Part shown: in pieces, positions 60,811 through 64,000 of the stretch
Layout: each line of letters begins with the position of its first letter
Numbering within the stretch: position 1 is the first letter of the stretch
NCBI GenBank assembly: GCA_021738565.1
Contig: JAIPBT010000009.1
Span: forward strand, 45,978 to 109,977
DNA from: Bacteroidales bacterium
GTDB taxonomy: Bacteria; Bacteroidota; Bacteroidia; Bacteroidales; GCA-2748055
DNA length: 64,000 bases
Reading direction: 5' to 3'
The notes under the pieces: generated by a model
Databases searched by the model: none
What the model was told of the DNA's origin: nothing
What the model saw: the letters and a program-made list of their open reading frames with translations, nothing else
Translations under genes and position numbers: made by a program

Positions 60811-63015
60811 ATGAAAAAAATTTTGCATATTTCGATCGCATTATTCATTATCGGTGTATTCCCCGGCTGTAACAATCCCACCGGGTCGCTTTCAGACCTT
60901 CCTGAGGTTATGTTTCGGGATTCGCTGATCACTTTCCAGCACGACTGGGAGAAGGTTGCCGGAGGGGCTCTCAACCTCTCCTTCCAGCTCGACAAACCCG
61001 CGGGGAAAGATGGGTTCCCGGAGCTGAAAGGGGGCCATTTTTACACCCCTTCCGGAGAACGTCTCCGCATCTGGGGTGTCAACCTCACCGGCGGCGCCTG
61101 CTACCCGGAAAAAGAGGACGCACCGAAAGTGGCAGAACTCCTGGCTGCCCTCGGAATAAATGCGGTCAGGTTCCATTTTTTGGATTCCGACTGGGGAGAT
61201 CAAAGCACCATTTTCAGTCCGGATGCCAGCACCACCCAAAAATTCAATCCGGAACAGCTCGACAAGCTCGATTATTTTGTCAGCGAACTGAAGAAACAGG
61301 GCATCTACTCCAATTTCAACCTGAATGTGGGCCGTAATTTCCGCGAGGGAGACAATGTGCCTTTCCACCGGTTCCTGGGGCTCGCCAAGGCGGTAACGTT
61401 GTTTGACGACCGCATCATAGAGCTCCAGAAAAAATATGCATACAAACTGCTGACCCATGAAAATAGATATACCGGCAACCAGTACAGGAACGAACCGGCG
61501 CTGGCTTTCGTGGAGATCGTCAATGAAAATTCATTGGTGGAGGCCTGGTTCCGGGGACACCTCGAAGGCACGCACAACAGCACGCGGACCAGCACATGGA
61601 TCGATATTCCCGAATATTACGCGAATGAGCTTACTGAAAAGTACAACAGGTGGCTTGAAGAAAACCTTGCTGAAAACGACCTTGAAAATTTGCGGAGCTT
61701 ACCTGGACTGAAACCGGGGGATCCGGTACCGCGCCTGAAGAACGATGAATTCAGCAATGCCTCTGACCTGCGGTTTTACAGTGAAGCGAGGTTCATCATG
61801 GAGACAGAAAATGCATTCTACTCAGGAATGTACCGTTTCCTGAAAGATTCTGTGAAGGCAAAGCAATGGGTGGCGGCCAACTCCGATCACAACCATTGGA
61901 AAAGCGGGTACGCGTTGCTGTCGTCCGCCTCGAAGCTGGATTTCGTGGACGGACATGTGTACTGGCAGCACCCGAGATATTTCAGGGACAAGGAGACAGG
62001 CAGGCAGACCTTTTCCATCGACAACACCCCGATGGTCAATGATCCATGGTTTTCCACCGTGGCACAGTTATCACGTTCAGCTGTAGCTGGGAAGCCCTAT
62101 ACAGTTTCAGAAACCAACCATCCCTTCCCCAACGAATATGCCTGCGAGGGCATCCCGATCCTTGCTGTTTATGCGCTATTGCAGGACTGGGACGGGATCT
62201 ATTTCTACACCTTTGAACACGCGGATCCGTCTGAATGGAAGACAAAAACACCGGGATATTTCGATATCATGCACGACCCGGTAAAACTGGGGAACCTTGC
62301 CTCGGCCTCCCTGATGTTCCACAGGGGTGATATTGGTGCAGCGCAGACCACCGTATTGAGGAATTACACGGAAAAACAGGTGATCGAAGGGATCCGTGAA
62401 GGCGGGGATAACCGTCCGTTTTTTACACCGGGACTCGATCCGTTCACTCCATTGGTGTACAAAACACGGATCAACAGCTTTTCAGAAGGAGAAAATGACT
62501 TTCCGGAGATTATCGCTGAAGACCAGGTAAGATCAGAAACCGGGGAATTGCAGTGGCATTACGGAAATGACCGGGGACTGGTGGTGATCAACACTCCGAA
62601 GACACAGGGGCTGGTTGGATATTCGGAAAAGATGAACGAAGTATCCACAGAGAATATTGAAGTGAATATCCTGAATCCGTTTGCATCGGTATTCCTCACA
62701 TCGATCGACGGGAATGATTTAGAACGTTCGGGGAAGATGCTGCTTACGTTTACTGCGGGTTCGACACTGACAGGTTCTGAATGGAACGCCGAACGGACCA
62801 CCCTGGAGGAGTGGGGAACATTGCCGTTTATGATCGAACCGGTAGCCGGAACGATCACATTGAAGGGTGTGAAGAGAGCGGGGAGTTTGAAGGTCACACC
62901 CCTGGATCCAAACGGGTACCTCAGGGAGTCGTTGCCGGTTGTGAGGTTGGGGAGGGATAAGGCAGTGTTCAGTGCGGGTGGTGTCCCGGCAATATGGTAT
63001 CTGATAGAGAAATAA
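60811..63015 (+). CDS. GH5-like (clan A) glycoside hydrolase lipoprotein
   Basis: The ATG at 60811 gives a lipoprotein signal (ISIALFIIGVFPGCNNP) and 734 residues. A clan-A TIM barrel follows: LRIWGVNLTGGACYPEKEDAPKVAELLAALGINAVRFHFLDSDWGD, the acid/base Glu in LAFVEIVNENSLVEAW (about residue 231) and a nucleophile Glu in PYTVSETNHPFPNEYACEG (about 429), then FYTFEHAD. The large C-terminal part is beta-rich and may be a carbohydrate-binding or accessory domain. The substrate is probably a beta-linked glucan, mannan or galactan; the exact subfamily is unknown. It is convergent with nothing and stands between two repeat regions. Confidence 0.82.
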   Translation: MKKILHISIALFIIGVFPGCNNPTGSLSDLPEVMFRDSLITFQHDWEKVAGGALNLSFQLDKPAGKDGFPELKGGHFYTPSGERLRIWGVNLTGGACYPEKEDAPKVAELLAALGINAVRFHFLDSDWGDQSTIFSPDASTTQKFNPEQLDKLDYFVSELKKQGIYSNFNLNVGRNFREGDNVPFHRFLGLAKAVTLFDDRIIELQKKYAYKLLTHENRYTGNQYRNEPALAFVEIVNENSLVEAWFRGHLEGTHNSTRTSTWIDIPEYYANELTEKYNRWLEENLAENDLENLRSLPGLKPGDPVPRLKNDEFSNASDLRFYSEARFIMETENAFYSGMYRFLKDSVKAKQWVAANSDHNHWKSGYALLSSASKLDFVDGHVYWQHPRYFRDKETGRQTFSIDNTPMVNDPWFSTVAQLSRSAVAGKPYTVSETNHPFPNEYACEGIPILAVYALLQDWDGIYFYTFEHADPSEWKTKTPGYFDIMHDPVKLGNLASASLMFHRGDIGAAQTTVLRNYTEKQVIEGIREGGDNRPFFTPGLDPFTPLVYKTRINSFSEGENDFPEIIAEDQVRSETGELQWHYGNDRGLVVINTPKTQGLVGYSEKMNEVSTENIEVNILNPFASVFLTSIDGNDLERSGKMLLTFTAGSTLTGSEWNAERTTLEEWGTLPFMIEPVAGTITLKGVKRAGSLKVTPLDPNGYLRESLPVVRLGRDKAVFSAGGVPAIWYLIEK

Positions 63016-64000
63016 AAGCTATTACACCAAGTCACACGAAGAAATCACAAAGGATCACAAAGAAATTTCTATGTGGTCCTCTGTGTAATAGTCTGAACCC
63101 GGATTACACAGATTTATGGATTACAGGATTTCATCTATTGAACAACTTCGTGTAACAGTTAAAATCAGTTGGTCGGTGAGACAGTATAATCAACGGACCT
63201 GGTTAAATAGTATCTGATGTACCGCAACACCGCATCACTGCATCACCGCAACACAATTGAAGCCAGGGGCCAAGAGCCAACGCGCGGGGGCAATCCGTTT
63301 AAATAACAGCTGAACAGATACTTATAGCTTTTCTTCTTTGTGGTTCTTTGTGACTTCTTTGTGGAACTTCGTGTAATAGTCTGAACCGGCCTGCCTACAA
63401 TATCACCTTCGCATTACTGCTACGGTGATCAAAGAAAGTTTCGGCAGACAAAGATTTATGGATTACAGGATTTCATCTATTGATTGAACAACTGTCCTGG
63501 TATTTTTCCCTTTGGATACAAAATAGATATAACAGGAATAATATATATTAATAAGAAACATCTATCATTCTATAACTCACGAAGCAAGTCGTTCTTTTCC
63601 GCGGTAACCAAACAATCCACCATCTCTTTAAATAGAAACCATGATATTTTAAAGTAGAGGTTTAATTTATCATGATATTTTAAAGTAAAGATAATGTTTT
63701 TTTGAAACATTAGGAAATGGCTTCGCGGATTTACAGTCCCCCGGCTTCCCTCGGGAACCATCCTTCGACTTGTTCTTCGGCAAGCTCAGAACTGCGCTCA
63801 GGAACCGGGCAAGCTGGGCATAGCATGCCTCGACTCCGCTCGGCAATCCTGCTCCCTGTCACCTGGTCACCCTCTGGCTCCTGGCCTTTGGCTTCTGGCT
63901 ATCGGTCACCCCCAACCCCGGCCCTTCCCCCGGTGGGGGAAGGGAGGGATTCTTAAGAAAAATTATGCTTCGTACGATTTCCCTTTTGCCGGGCACATTA
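63016..64000. repeat. Repeat region at the right edge of the window
   Basis: No gene is supported in the last 985 bases. Contents: the 63090-63168 block and the 63290-63380 block (both shared with earlier gaps), a core copy (63155-63257), two direct copies of CATGATATTTTAAAGTA (63640-63700) about 37 bases apart, and a G/C-rich block (63906-63950). The last ~95 bases are an inverted near-copy of 17112-17204. A 63-codon minus frame (63570-63761) has no recognisable features. Confidence 0.7.

Noticed and set aside
63570..63761. A 63-codon minus-strand frame near the right edge
   Set aside because: It spans the direct repeats CATGATATTTTAAAGTA, has no family features and poor codon character; treated as noncoding.

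Overview
The window reads as a piece of a Bacteroidota chromosome, most likely Bacteroidales/Marinilabiliales-like. Reasons: a SusC-like TonB receptor with an N-terminal carboxypeptidase-regulatory-like domain, GSCFA, DUF4252 and YccF proteins, many lipoprotein glycoside hydrolases, the Bacteroidota-type promoter TTTG-N21-TAccTTaG before amtB, and a PurF-like protein lacking the N-terminal cysteine. No rRNA, tRNA, complete insertion sequence, prophage or CRISPR array was seen.

Layout. (1) 1-6163: the end of a suf Fe-S assembly operon (sufB partial, sufC, sufD, sufS, sufE, a SufT-like DUF59 gene), then queG. (2) 6217-13358: envelope genes (DUF4252, PAP2 phosphatase, YjbQ, GSCFA, TonB receptor with a DUF2271-like lipoprotein, a LolD/MacB-type ATPase without permease). 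(3) 13533-16535: two uroporphyrinogen-decarboxylase-family methyltransferases and deoC. (4) 17434-21466: amtB, P-II, a GRP/ureide-permease-like transporter and ribokinase, then a frameshifted sulfatase remnant and an AraC regulator. (5) 23044-25643: a MetH-activation-domain-like protein, YccF, AbgT. (6) 25749-33896, minus strand: an acid-sugar catabolic locus (GntR, tartrate/isopropylmalate-type dehydrogenase, cyclase-family hydrolase, DUF5060 glycoside hydrolase, DUF1537 kinase, MFS transporter, apiose-dehydrogenase-like Gfo/Idh/MocA enzyme). (7) 34563-38924: araB, araD, araA. (8) 39078-44000: PurF-like protein, a small-ORF/nucleotidyltransferase pair, a carbon-nitrogen hydrolase, metA. (9) 44132-48541: GHL6/GH151-like and GH29 fucosidase-type hydrolases and an archaemetzincin. 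(10) 48812-56808, minus strand: the most unusual part, with a PstS-like protein fused across a membrane helix to a GcvH-like domain, a HybA-like ferredoxin, a HybB/NrfD-like membrane protein, a second membrane-anchored GcvH-like protein, a heme-c sensor kinase and an NtrC-type regulator. (11) 57497-63015: GH9 and GH5-like lipoprotein hydrolases.

The carbohydrate genes fit an organism living on complex plant or algal polysaccharide: arabinose, fucose and possibly apiose or another branched sugar are handled, and loose hydrolases attack the backbone. The region-10 module looks like a membrane redox/sensing unit under sigma-54 control. A GG-N10-GT sequence 48 bases upstream of its first gene resembles a sigma-54 promoter.

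Intergenic DNA is full of mosaic repeats: a ~45-base core in seven copies with fast-changing tandem-repeat arms, G/C-rich 'CCCCCAACCCCGGCCC' blocks, 'cacaaagttTcacaaag' blocks, and long imperfect palindromes. Many begin within a few bases of a stop codon.
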